Part shown: positions 1 through 11,456 of the stretch, one piece after another
Position numbering within the stretch: the first letter of the stretch is position 1
Layout: each line of letters begins with the position of its first letter
Origin: Toxorhynchites rutilus septentrionalis
Lineage: Eukaryota > Arthropoda > Insecta > Diptera > Culicidae
Reading direction: 5' to 3'
DNA: 64,000 bases
NCBI RefSeq assembly: GCF_029784135.1
Contig: NC_073744.1
Location: forward strand, 67,716,593 to 67,780,592
Position numbers and translations under genes: made by a program
The notes under the pieces: generated by a model
What the model was told of the DNA's origin: nothing
The model's database searches: none
Seen by the model: the letters and a program-made list of their open reading frames with translations, nothing else

Positions 1-1511
1 TCGTCAGTGGATACGACTCACCACAGTGACCTCGATAGTCGTCTAAGTCGAGTGAAAAGGCATAGATTCCGGCTAGTCTGTTCTTGATAGCCCAATCAAT
101 CTTAGCCCTGATTGACCGTTCGTCTTCGTATCCGATCCATTCATCGGTATTGTAAGCAAACGGACACTGCCCTATCTCGTCGTACCGGATAGTCATATTT
201 GGAAGAACTTGACAAATTTCACAATAACCAAGGTACCCAGGCTCATTGGTGTATTCGCCGGCGGCGCCTGCGCCTATTGTAGGAGCTCCGACGCCATTCT
301 CTTCCGGGCTGGATAGAAGATACGTTCTACCAAACAGTGGCACTCCCAATATCATTTTGCTAGCGGGACATCCCTCTATCAGCCATTGACCGACTCCGTT
401 ATTAACGTTGAGTCCAATGAAGCTACCCTCGTCGTGGGGTCGATCCATCATCGGACTATGCACGTCCGCAAAGTTGTTCCACCAGCCGCGCAGATCGTAA
501 CCGATTACGTTGATAAAATCGGCCGCCCTATTGGGATTAGATAGAACAACATGTTTTAAGAATACGTAAACTATAGGATTTTACATTTTGATCGTACAAT
601 ATTGCGCAGTGGTGATGTTCTTTATATGACATAATATAATATAATATATTCGAACGATTGTTGCCTTTGAGTCGATACTCCTGAACAAGCTCTCCAACAC
701 AATTGCACAAACGTCACAACGCACACGAACTAATACTCACTCACAAAGTGCATCCATTTGATAGCCACTTTCTATTCGCTGTTTATCCGCGGGCACTTGC
801 ACGCTTACTTCCCAGCCCCAATTTTCCTCCTTGAACGCCTTGGACAGTTCCCGAATAAGATAGTAGAAATTGTCCTTATCGTTGATGCTTCCGCCGCGGT
901 CGAAGTTCCCCGGGTATAGCCAAACCACCTCTAAACCGTCAAACTTATATTTGTGCAGAAACTTCACAGCACTTGCCACGAATCGCATCCGCTGCTCACG
1001 GAACTCCACCATCTTGCTGAACCGTTCGCCTCCGTGTGCCCACCCACCAACGGCTGCTATCGTTTTCAAATGCGGATACTTGTCCTTCAAGGCGGTGAAC
1101 CGGTGAAGAGCATTTTCCTCGATGTCATATTCCGGCTGCAGCGCAGTCAGTTCAAAGGTCTTTTCATCGACAGCAACAAAATTGTACACAACATGCGAAC
1201 ACATATCGCCAGGGATGTCTTCGATAGTGTATGCGCCATCCTCTTGCCTTGTCCGGGACCAAGTCGTATAGTGGCAGATGAACCTCCGACCTTTGGGGCT
1301 ATTCACAGTGAGACCCGCTACTAGACTCAAAGCTACAGCGGCGAACAACAATTGTATCACTGCAAACGAGATAAAGAGATGAAATGATTACACATTTTCT
1401 TCGCTGTAGTCAATCGATAGTTTAATAGAAACGATGCAGCACTGATGCGCAATTGCAAAAAAAAAACGTAAGAATCTCAGTGCGATTGCCACACTTACCA
1501 GTCGTTGCCAT
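1..1511 (-). CDS. GH18 chitinase-like protein 1, catalytically dead, 3' end off window
   Basis: Spliced minus-strand gene. Exon 1 is 1499-1511 (ATGGCAACGACTG, donor GTAAGT), exon 2 is 741-1359 (acceptor after TTTGCAG, donor GTGAGT), exon 3 is 527 down to at least 1. The phases join without stops: exon 1 supplies the G of a Val codon, and exon 2 ends two bases into the Glu codon of LCE. The protein starts MATTVIQLLFAAVALSLVAG, a signal peptide, so it should be secreted. The GH18 barrel follows, with GGWAHGG, FDGLEVVWLYPG (about residues 144-154), GYDLRGWWNNFADVHSP, GVPLFGRTY, WIGYED and YAFSLDLDDYRGHCG. In GH18 enzymes the motif is DGxDxDWEYP; here the second Asp is Glu, the third is Val and the proton-donor Glu is Leu, so hydrolysis is not expected, though sugar binding may remain. 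Introns are 139 and 213 bp. It is a paralog of the genes at 16 kb and 26 kb. Whether a chitin-binding domain follows cannot be seen. Confidence 0.9.
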
Positions 1512-2340
1512 GTTGTGTCGGAGACGGCGCGTCAGTTGCAACTGAGCGATACAGGCCTAACTGCCCAACTCTTTATTCACTTAAGTTGAACTGAAAACTG
1601 GAATTGCCACTAGCGAATCTGAATATAAACAATTAATGACTAATCTGCGAACTGGAGCCTGCCGGTTGGACTGCCCATCCGTTTGGTTACCTGTCCCACA
1701 TGCTGACGGTGTGCGTTGACCTCCCCCAAGTTCATGTTGTTGTTTCTGTGTGCTCTAACCGCAGCCTACCTCTAAGAGGCGATATTTTTTGGAACTGGTT
1801 TCTTAGTCACATTCTAATTGATACTAACAGTGTGACGTTGAATTTATGCATCACTTATGATAAAATTTACACATAAAATAATACGCGTAACTCGCAAGTT
1901 ATGCGATTGGATTGAAATCTGAGAATGTTTCTATTCAAAGTACGAATACCGCGTAAGATCATGTGAGAAACAATACATTACTCGTGAACCAACAGGTTCT
2001 GAACTAACAGGTTGGGAGTTTATTTCGGTTTTTTCGATACATTTGCTCGTGTCCAAGACATGGGCGCATTGTTGTCATGTGACTACAAAATTGGTTCACT
2101 CAATTCGCATGTTTGTCACATCGGTTAAAAGTTACCTGCGGTTCTTGGTAAATTTTTCAATGAAATTTGTCTTCATTGTAGAGCAAATTAAATTTAATAT
2201 TTGTTGGTCATTGAGTACTTGTCGTCATTTTCGGAGTAATGTCACCGTGAACTTCTGTGCTTTATCGGCGAAAAACTTTCACAATCCGCTTAAGACCGAT
2301 CTTAGTGCTCGAGTCATTTAATATCTGGACGTACTGTTTA
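1512..2340. other. Upstream of chitinase-like gene 1; no gene seen
   Basis: Non-coding sequence upstream of the first exon of gene 1. The part next to 1512 should hold its 5' UTR and promoter, but no clear TATA box stands out. The small open frames after 2043 show no family resemblance. Confidence 0.4.
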
Positions 2341-2481
2341 TTATACTGCGGCGTTTCTAGTGGTCGTAGCTGGAATGTTTTGGCCGAAAAAAAATCCCAA
2401 GAAAGCTTATGGCAAGGTATTTGCAGCTACGAACAAAAAAAAAGCCAGATTTTCGTAACAAACAAGATTTTGTTTTCATAA
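2341..2481 (+). pseudogene. Transposase fragment, DD37E Tc1/mariner type
   Basis: One frame reads SLWQGICSYEQKKSQIFVTNK, which aligns with MIWQGICSCGQKTKVFLTDK, the central transposase segment of the intact DD37E element at 7217-8523. The sequence just before it (ggcgtttctagtggtcg) resembles the 5' leader of that element (ggcgctcctagtggacgg, near 7262). I read it as an internally deleted relic of a related element. No inverted repeats were found around it. Confidence 0.6.
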
Positions 2482-3119
2482 TTATTGATTGTATTTGTTT
2501 TTGTTTTGAACTTAAGGGCACTATGTTTTTTTATATTTTTCCTTGAAAGTTGAGTTTTTTACATAACATATCCAAAACTCAGGGATGTATTTTTTTTCGT
2601 TTTTAAGTTATGATTTTTAAAGTCAACCGATGGTCCAAAAATCAGTTTTTGCCTTTTCTTCCAAAAATGACTTTCATAAAAATTCATAATTTTTGAAATA
2701 CAGGACCGATTCAGATAATCGACATATAAACATTCATAGAAACAAACAAAGTTTCATCATTTTTCCGTTATGAAGTTGTTGTTTCGAAGGCTCTCAGTGT
2801 CTGTGCGTATGCTGTGAGATAATAATTGCCAATTAATCAAAATTTCACCGAAAATTTTACTGCTTTCGAGAACTAAGCATACGACTGCTCTCTGGACCTT
2901 TTTACCACATGAATAATCGAAATAAGCCACGATATAATTGTCATCTGTTTAAAAACAACCAGTTGAATGATTTCATGAGAATTTTGGCTCAAATTATCAT
3001 GCAACCGTGAGTACTTTCAACATTGTTTTGTTTCTTCCATATACATTCCATATTGAAGGCAAATAATTACGACACGATATTTTACTTGCCAATACAGATA
3101 CACTTCGCCTACTGCTCCA
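2482..3119. other. AT-rich intergenic DNA, nothing recognised
   Basis: No open frame with family resemblance and no clear repeat structure. It may be old, decayed transposon sequence. Confidence 0.3.
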
Positions 3120-4720
3120 CCTCTATATGAATCTCACTGGAGTAAAAGAATGAAGGATCCTAGGTGACTACCCTGAGGCACGCCAGAAGATACTGGAAAC
3201 GATTCGGAAATATGATCACCTATTTTTACTGCCATATGTCGACCGGTAAGGTATGAGCGAAGCCAATTAAGAAGAGAACTGTGGAAGCCAAGTAACTCTA
3301 ATTTGGCAATTGCAATTTCATAATTAATTTTATCAAATGTAGCTGAGAGATCGATGTAAATAGCGTCGACTTGATGTCCCTTTACCCTCTCGCGTATGAT
3401 TGAAGAGGTGTATTGTACGAGATTTGTAGCAGTAGATCTCTTCGGCATAAACCCGTGTTGCTCAGAGGCAATGTAGCTGGAACAATTGTACTTCAAATAA
3501 TCCAGCACCAACAGTTCAAATAGTTTAGAGACTGCACATAAAGCAGCGATACCGCGATAGTTCGTAACCGATTGCTTATCACCCTTTTTGAATATAGGAA
3601 AAACGAACGATAACTTCCAGATCTCGGAAAAAATTCCAGATTTCAACGAGAGGTTGAAGATCGATGCTAATGGTGAGAACAAAACTTTAATGCAGTTCTT
3701 AATGACGAGCGAAGGTATTCCGTCTGGACCAACGGAGACAGAATTCTTGAGACGGAGGCTAGCTTTCCGTACGTCCTCACCCGAAATTGGCGGATGCGAC
3801 CTAATGGCACGATGTATAGGAACCTCACTAGCGGCAGCTGATATATGGTCTCTAGACAAATGTTCGATGATGAAAACACTGCTAAACTGCGACCGGAGCA
3901 GATCAGCAATTCCCACTGTATCCGTTGCTTCTTGATCTGCATTGAACATAGAAGAAGGTAACCCTGACTCTTTCCGTTGATCATTCAGGTGTCTCCAGAA
4001 ACTTTTCGGATTCACTTTAAGCTTGTTTCGTAGTTCACGTTGATGGGATTGGTAAAGCCGATTGTTAAGTCACTTATAATGTTTGTTGGCGTTGTTTTTG
4101 ATACGACCGTACGCTGTTTGCAAAATTTCTTTAAAGCAGCACATTTATATGAAAATTAAAAAAAGCGATCATTCCCTCGAAGTCAGCTTTACGATAATCG
4201 TAGGAAACGGTGTCTATTGGACTACGAAACGAACAAGCCTGACGGAAACGTAATGTTACTTGCAGCGGTGGATGATGTCCGCATCGTTTGACTAGTGGTT
4301 TGAGTGCCTCAAGAACCGAGCAATTAGAAGCAAGTTCGCGACTGACGAAACAAAGATCGAGTAATCTGTTGTTGTCATTGAAGACCCCATTCAATTGCTG
4401 AAGATCAACGGTATTATAGCAGTCCAGCAAAGATGTTACTAGAGATGTTGTACTAGAGCCATTGATGCGAAAGTGGTAGAATCCTGTATCATTTTTGGTC
4501 CAGTTGATTGCAGCCAGGTTGAAATCACCGACAACAAATATATCGTTCATCGTCGATTAGACTCAAAAAATCGAATTGATGTGTTGATTTACCAACTCAA
4601 AATCGCGGAGTCGGTCCGGAGGAAGATATACCACACAAATAAACATCTTTTTTGTTGGTAGGGTCACAGCCACCCACACTTGCTCGACACCCGTAGATCA
4701 TCACAGATTGTCAGAATCCT
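3120..4720 (-). pseudogene. Non-LTR retrotransposon relic, endonuclease plus RT
   Basis: The minus strand carries the second half of an AP-type endonuclease followed by the start of a reverse transcriptase. The endonuclease (about 4680-4131) shows an FICVVYLPPDR segment and then VVGDFNLAAINW, the GDFN motif. A frameshift with stops lies near 4555. The RT part (4015-3134) shows KNSVSVGPDGIP, PIFKKGDK, VTNYRGIAALCAVSKLFE, QHGFMPKRSTATNL, YIDLSATFDKIN (catalytic Asp of block A) and SSGVPQGSHLGSF. It stops there, before YADD, so the copy is truncated at its 3' side and cannot be functional. The motif set fits the CR1/L2/Jockey group of insect LINEs; the exact clade was not determined. Confidence 0.85.
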
Positions 4721-4829
4721 GCCATTTTCGCCGCGTTCATCGATAATAATTCCGAATTCTGTTTGAAAACCACTTTCGAATGAGTTATGAAGCTTTGCCT
4801 ATTCAGAATCGGTGCGCTTTTTTTTGCAC

Positions 4830-4880
4830 AGTACAGCGCTCCTAGTGGTCGGCACTGGAATCTTTGTGTAAACATTTTGA
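4830..4880. other. Short leader-like remnant of a DD37E-type element
   Basis: The string gcgctcctagtggtcggcac near 4838 closely resembles the leader of the intact DD37E element near 7262 and the relic near 2350. No transposase follows. Confidence 0.35.
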
Positions 4881-4946
4881 AAAAATTGTCACCAACCAAA
4901 AAATTGGTGTTTTCTTAAATTGCCTCATGGAACATGACATGGAACA

Positions 4947-5540
4947 AAGAAGAAGAGGATTAAAAAGCACAAAAGTTATAAGAACCAGACACGGTCGGGT
5001 ACAAAGATAGCAAAAAAGTTAAAAATGGCCAAAAAAATTAGCTCGCTTCAAATAACGTTTGATTCTTTCCCGATGCATCGATTCCCACAGAAACGGTTTT
5101 TCCGGAATTTCGTCGTTTCAATTTTCAATTCTTTATCGCGAAACATAAAAACAAAGAAGAAGAGAATTAAAAAGCACAAAAGTTATAAGAACCAAACATG
5201 GTCGGGTACAAAGATAGCAAAGAAGTTAAAAATGGCCAAAAAAATTAGCTCGCTTCAAATAACGTTTGATTTTTTCCCGATGCATCGATTCCCATAGAAA
5301 CGGTTTTTCCGGAATTTCGTCCTTTCAATTTCCAATTCTTTATCGCGAAACATCAAAACAAAGAAGAAGAGAATTAAAAAGCACAAAAGTTATAAGAACC
5401 AAACATGGTCGGGTACAAAGATAGCAAAAATGTTAAAAATGGCCAAAAAAATTAGCTCGTTTCAAAGAACGTTTGATTTTTTCCCGATGCATCGATTCCC
5501 ACAGAAACGGTTTTTCCGTAATTTCGTCGTTTCGCGCGGT
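4947..5540. repeat. Tandem repeat, 207-bp unit, about 2.8 copies
   Basis: The sequence starting gaagaagag-attaaaaagc recurs at 4951, 5158 and 5365, a constant spacing of 207 bp. Each unit contains gcaaaaa-gttaaaaatggcc, gatgcatcgattccca and acggtttttccg. The third unit breaks off after atttcgtcgtttcg near 5536. Copies differ at only a few positions. The open frame inside repeats with the unit and shows no codon signature, so I treat it as non-coding satellite-like DNA. Confidence 0.85.
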
Positions 5541-6834
5541 TTCAATGTACTTTGTAGTGATAGAGGATTTACGGTAGCTCTACATGTTACATCCATTTAA
5601 CAACGAGACTAATCTCCTTTATCTCCGCGAATAGCAAAGTTTCTCGCTTTATTGTGGAAGACACCTTACTTTTCAACTCTAATTGATACCATATCGAATC
5701 TCACCCATTGACAAACTATAGTCACGCCATTTGCATTTGGGAACACCGGGACTTGAGCCATGTTACGTCCTTTGCCGCGAGGAAAAGAACTGTACATCAT
5801 GCTTTTTAATCGCCTTTTTTATCCAGAAATAACGGTAGCAGACCGTTGTTTTGACATATCAATGATGATCAAGTTTTGCATGCGTTCACAAGGCCTCTCA
5901 TTCAAAATCGGAAATACCTTGCTACATGTCAGCTGGCACAAATCTCATTAAACACCACAAATTCCCGTCTTGTCGCACAAATTTTGTGGGCCATTTTACG
6001 ACGTCACGATCACGAGGGGCTTGGTTTGAAAACCAGTTCTCAAACGAATTTATTGTGATTTGGCCAAACATTTACTTCCGAACATTAACACACCGTACAC
6101 GTAACTGAAGAATGTTCGCTGTTCACATAAACTGCGAATATCTTAATCATTTCTTTCGTGTTTTGGTCAGTCAATGCAGCCTCGTTTGAAAAAGCGAAAA
6201 AGCAAAAACATTCTTCTATTTTCCATCGATATGCTTTAGTTGTTTAATCATGAGATTACCGCTGCGATCAAAATGCTGGCTTTTACTCGTATCCGATAGT
6301 GAAATGTGATTGACAAACGTGTAGCGTAATTTCCCAGCTTCCTCACTTACGTTTTGTGTCATCCGAGGGAAACCCGATTATTCAATATGGCGAAATTAAA
6401 ATAAATAACAGATTACCACCGGACACTCCTTCTTACTGTGTTTTATTACGATTGCACAATTTGCTCGCAGTTTTACGACGGTGATGGATTTCTGAATGTA
6501 AGTTTCTTGTGAAGTCGTAGACTTACTGGAATGTATGGATTCTTCATTTTTACAAGACATCCTCAATAAAACGTAACATTTCGCGTAAAAATCGACCCGA
6601 GTCAATACTTTTGTATTTATTTTAAATATGAATATTTTTTAAAATTCCAAGCAAACAGTCCTGTATACTAGAAAAAAATTTATTGACAGAAACTAATATT
6701 CTAACATTTACAACATCTGAAATTTTGGTTTATTTTATATAAAGGTTAATGTGAACACGCCGTGGAGAATTTTCTCAGTTCTAGAAAGAAAATTTAAGAA
6801 TTTGGCAATTTTTCGTATTTTTAGCTAGAGAGTA
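5541..6834. other. Intergenic DNA, nothing recognised
   Basis: Several short open frames, none resembling a known family and none supported by splice or promoter signals. Presumably degraded repeat DNA. Confidence 0.3.
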
Positions 6835-7216
6835 ATTCCAAATTAAATCGACAATTGACAAAACATGAGTATTTCTGATTCGAATGAAAGTGTGTATTCC
6901 ATTTGGGTTAGAGGAAATATGAGTTTTCCACAGCAATTGGGAATTTTTTGACTCAAGCGTAACTTTTGAAAAGGGCGTATCGATTTGAGTAAGAGAAATC
7001 TTTGATAATTTATATCTCAAAAAATATGAGTCGTACCGAAATAGTATATTAGAAAGAGTTATAGAGTATTGTTGGCTTAATTTGAAAAAAATATACACTG
7101 AGAAGATAAATTAGTACTCTTTTTTTATTTACAAAATAAAATTTTAATTTGCGATATCAAAAAATATGTATTTTTTCATATTTTTTTTTCAATTTCTTCA
7201 TATAAAATAGAAGTTA

Positions 7217-8523
7217 AAGTCTGCTTCATTTAATATTGGAACAAATTCTTTTGCTCATTGTGGCGCTCCTAGTGGACGGATTTGGAAACTTTTTTCACCC
7301 ACGTGTCGGGAAATTCATTACCTTTCACCATGTATTTATGTCATAACACCAAACGATAGCATTTTGTAAACAACCGCCATGGAAGCCGAACGGAGAGATA
7401 AAATTGTGCACAGTTTTCTTGAAAATCCATTGTTGTCGGCATCTAAGCTAGCTAAACAGCTTAAAATGCCCAGAAATACCGTATGGCGTGTTATCAAGCA
7501 GTACAAGGAAACATTGACGACGGCTCGGAAGCCGCATTCGAAGCGTCGGAGTGGAACTGTCGACCGGAAACTGCGTGGGAAAGTCATCAAGGCCGTCAAG
7601 AGGAATCCCAATCTTTCAGACCGCGATTTGGCCAATAAGTTCCAGGCCGCTCACAGTACGGTGCGACGAATTCGTCTCCGGGAAGGAATAAGGTCATTCC
7701 GAGCCAGCAAACAGCCAAATCGGACGCTGAAGCAGAACAATGTGGCCAGAATCCGTGCTCGAAAGCTGTACGACCAAGTGCTGACCAAGTTCGACGGATG
7801 TATTCTGATGGACGATGAGACCTACGTGAAGGCGGACTTTGGGCAAATCCCAGGTCAAAAATTTTATTTGGCGACGGCTCGGGGGGATGTACCTGCAAAA
7901 TTTAAGTTCGTGTTTGCGGATAAATTCGCCCGCAAGTACATGATTTGGCAGGGGATATGCAGTTGTGGACAGAAAACCAAAGTCTTTCTCACTGACAAGA
8001 CAATGACATCAGAAGTCTACAAAAAAGAGTGCCTACAGAAACGGATTCTGCCGTTTATTCGTGCCCACGACCGTCCAGTAATGTTTTGGCCGGACCTCGC
8101 AAGCTGCCATTACAGCAAAACGGTTATGGAATGGTACGCAACGAACGGGGTCAGCGTAATACCGAAGGACCTCAACCCCCCAAACTGCCCCCAGTTCCGG
8201 CCGATAGAGAAATACTGGGCAATCACGAAGCGGAGGCTTAAGGCAAAGGGAAAACTTGTTAGGAACATGACTCAAATGAAGAACTGGTGGAATCAAATCG
8301 CCAAAACGGTGGACGAAAAGGGTGTGCGCCGCCTAATGTGCCGTATTACGGGAAAAGTACGAGAATTTCTTCGAAACAGCAATGGATAATTTTTTAAATT
8401 TTTTTTTATGAAAGAGTAAAGAAAATGCTACATTTGTATGAAAAACAAATTATAATTAATAAATTAATAAATGACTGAACTACACGCAATTGTTTGTGTT
8501 CCAATATTAAATGAAGCAGACTT
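7217..8523 (+). mobile_element. Complete DD37E Tc1/mariner-superfamily transposon
   Basis: The element is bounded by perfect 27-bp inverted repeats (aagtctgcttcatttaatat... on the left, its reverse complement on the right) and TA on each side (7215-7216, 8524-8525). It sits inside the foldback repeat; sister copies of that repeat near 9315 and 33355 carry the uninterrupted site, which supports the boundaries. Length is 1307 bp. It encodes one uninterrupted transposase. Intact ends plus an intact gene make it a candidate autonomous copy. Confidence 0.92.
7379..8389 (+). CDS. DD37E transposase, 336 aa, apparently intact
   Basis: Cut-and-paste transposase that would bind the 27-bp inverted repeats and move the element into TA sites. 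It starts at ATG 7379, the first in the long frame. Residues 1-45 and about 62-105 look like two helix-turn-helix units (LSASKLAKQLKMPRNTVWRV; LSDRDLANKF-AAHSTVRRIR). The catalytic core shows the first Asp in CILMDDETYVKADF (about residue 144), the second in MFWPDLASCHYSK, and the Glu in RPIEKYW, with exactly 37 residues between the last two acids. DD37E is the subgroup first reported from mosquitoes. No stop or frameshift interrupts it, and the length is normal for the family. Confidence 0.93.
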   Translation: MEAERRDKIVHSFLENPLLSASKLAKQLKMPRNTVWRVIKQYKETLTTARKPHSKRRSGTVDRKLRGKVIKAVKRNPNLSDRDLANKFQAAHSTVRRIRLREGIRSFRASKQPNRTLKQNNVARIRARKLYDQVLTKFDGCILMDDETYVKADFGQIPGQKFYLATARGDVPAKFKFVFADKFARKYMIWQGICSCGQKTKVFLTDKTMTSEVYKKECLQKRILPFIRAHDRPVMFWPDLASCHYSKTVMEWYATNGVSVIPKDLNPPNCPQFRPIEKYWAITKRRLKAKGKLVRNMTQMKNWWNQIAKTVDEKGVRRLMCRITGKVREFLRNSNG

Positions 8524-10330
8524 TATGTAGAAAATTTAAAAAATGGACCCAAGATGGTAAAACTATTTTTGACAAACTTTGTGGAACATCGAATTTTTAG
8601 GAATTTTCGAAACTTCGAATTTTTGTATGTTAGCAATCATTCTTAGCCACAAATTATGAATTCTGATGTGATTTAAAACAAAAAAGTTTATTATCAATCT
8701 CCTTCTAAATGCAACCATTCTCGAGATATTTAAAAAAATATTTCTAATTTATAATCTTTTTTATAGTAAATAATCTCTTTTAATATGTTTGTCGTGTTAT
8801 ACCGTCATGTTCATGAAATTTTATGAATTTTCTTATAATTTCCAACAATTTTTTTGATCGATTGAAGTTTGTATTAAGATAAAAAAGATTTTTTAGTTTC
8901 GCTACGTTTTGTATTAACCCACATGTCTTCGAATGTTTCGCAACGTAACTCCTAAACATATGTCTTTACCATAACGATGTATTTGGAAAAGTTGTTGGAA
9001 ATTATAAGCGAATTCATAATAACTCATGAACATGATGGTATAATACGACAAACATATTTAAGGGCCTATTTACTATTAAAAAGACAATAAATTACAAATA
9101 TTTTTTTTAAATATCTCGAGAATGGCTACATTTAGAAGGAGATTGATAATAAACTTTTTTGTTTTAAATCACATCAGAATTCATAATTTGTGATTAAAAA
9201 CGACTGCTAACATACAAAAAATCGAAATTTCGAAAATTCCTAAAAATTCGATGTTCCACAAAGTTCGTCAAAAATAGTTTTACCATCTTGAGCCCATTTT
9301 TAAAATTTTCTACATGACTTCTATTTTATATGCAAAAATTGAAAAAAATTAAAAAATATGTATTTTGGATATTGCAGATTGAATTTTTATTTTGTAAATA
9401 AAAAAAGAGTACTAATTTTTTATTCTCAGTGTACATTTTTTTCATATTCAACCATCAATACTCTATAACTCTTTCTAACACACTATTTCGGTACGACTCA
9501 TATTTTTTGAGATATAAATTATCAAAGATTTCTCTTACTAAAATCGATAAGCCCTTTTCAAAAGTTACGCTTGAGTCAAAAAACGAACCATGATGATGTA
9601 TTTGGAAAAGTTGTTGGAAATTATAAGCAAATTTATAAAATTTCATGAACATGACGGTATAACACGACAAACATATTAATAGGGATTATTTACTATAAAA
9701 AAGACAATAAATCAGAAATATTTTTTTAAATATTTTGAGAATGGCTACATTTAGAAGGAGATTGATAATAACCTTTTTTGTTTTGAATCACATCAGGATT
9801 CATAATTTGTGGCTAAAAATTATTGTTAACATACAAAAATTCGAAGTTTCGAAAATTCCTAAAAATTCGATGTTCCACAAAGTTTGTCAAAAATAGTTTT
9901 ACCATCTTGGGCCCATTTTTTAAATTTTCTGCATGACTTCTATTTTGTATGAAAAAACTAAAAAAAATTAAAAAATATGTATTTTGGATATTGCAGATTG
10001 AATTTTTATTTTGTAAATAAAAAAAGAGTACTAATTTTTTTTTCTCAGTGTACATTTTTTTCATATTCAACCATCAATACTCTATAACTCTTTCTAATAC
10101 ACTATTTCGGTTTTGAGATATAAATTATCAAAATTATTTCTCTTACTAAAATCGATACGCCCTTTTCAAAAGTTACGCTTTAGTCAAAAAATTCCCAATT
10201 GCTGTGGAAAACTCATATTTCCTCCAACCCAAACGGAATACACACTTTCATTGGAATCAAAAATACAAGTTTTTAAAATCTGCATTTTTAGGACGATTTC
10301 ATTTGGAATTGCCGTAGAACGAGTTCTGGT

Positions 10331-11456
10331 ACTTTTTCTTCTTTTCTCCTCCAACAAGATAAATATCTTGGAATCACGTTAGTTCAAAAACTGCGAAGAG
10401 ATAGTTTTAAACTGCGATACAGCGCAGCTAAAAAATAAACTGTTCAATTTATAAATGATCTGGAAATTGTAATTTCCATTATCGTATAAACATTTTTAAT
10501 TGCGTCAGCGTACGTATAAATTTTTTTAAAATGAATCGGAGATGGTCGAGGCGAGGAGATTCATATATAAAATTAAACCTAGATAATGGCGAGACCATAA
10601 TCAACATAACATGTCCTAACAGTTTATAGAGCTCAAAGACGTAATGTACAAGTGTCAGATGTTCTAGATGTTCATTCAAAGGGTTATGTAGCTCAGATCA
10701 ACTGATCAATTTGATCTAGGCTTAATGTCATTCGGAATGGGGCAGCTTCCTACAATAATATGCATTTTCCTATTTCCTTTCCCAATATGATATACTTCAT
10801 TGACTTAATTGACATGTATGTTAGGTCGACTATCTTTTTTAAATACCTCTGAAGTTCAGATTAAAAGATTTTTGAATAACCAAATTCTGATACAATGTCT
10901 TTTTTACAAACACAATACATGAAAACAACTGACATTGACAATTAACATGACGAAATAATAGCGGCAGGGGTATATTCCATAACTCACAAGTTCTGTTCTC
11001 CTTCGAGCAGTCAATATCATACCAACATTATCATTCAGAATTGTGCAGGTAACGGAACAAAATATACTGGAAAAGTAGAAAAAATCCAAAGAGATGGTAT
11101 TAAACATCATGAATTCGTATTCGTATTTTCGTAAAATTCAAACAAATTTTTCTACCTGCGGTGCCAACTATAATTCTCAAAAATCAGGAAGAATGAACAA
11201 AATCTAAAATAAATCAGGATAGTTCATTTTATTTAGCCATTTTTACAAACTTTAAACATTATATCCTCCCCAAATATGTTTGCTCTCTCGTCGAAAACTG
11301 TTCAACATTTTTTTATGCTGTCCATAGAGTCGAAGTTATGGCAGTATTCTAGTCTAGAAATTGAAAAACAATAATAGAATCTTCGGAATAGATAATAGAT
11401 GAAAAAAGGATTAAATACTATTCAAATGCGGACCGAAGAGTTTTTCTTACAACTAA
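10331..11456. other. AT-rich intergenic DNA, nothing recognised
   Basis: No open frame with family resemblance. The stretch separates two foldback repeats and is probably old repeat DNA. Confidence 0.3.

Larger units (their letters stand above)
6835..10330. repeat. Large foldback (inverted) repeat with duplicated right arm
   Basis: The left arm runs from about 6835 to 8858, interrupted by the DD37E element at 7217-8523. It returns as its reverse complement from about 8988 to 9588, and again from about 9590 to 10330. Matching landmarks are the string around 6899-6930 versus 10190-10230, the gttatagagtatt run at about 7060 versus 9459 and 10078, and the acatcgaatttttagg segment at 8587 versus 9245 and 9868. 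The loop is about 8859-8987. The two right-hand units are direct repeats of each other, so the structure is left arm, loop, right arm, partial right arm. A related partial copy lies at 32905-33600. No transposase belongs to the foldback itself. Confidence 0.8.

Noticed and set aside
870..1324. Plus-strand open frames of 78 and 123 codons across the first GH18 exon
   Set aside because: They are antisense shadows of a well-supported spliced exon and show no family resemblance.
5025..5297. 90-codon plus-strand frame rich in Lys
   Set aside because: It is produced by the 207-bp tandem repeat and simply repeats itself with the unit.
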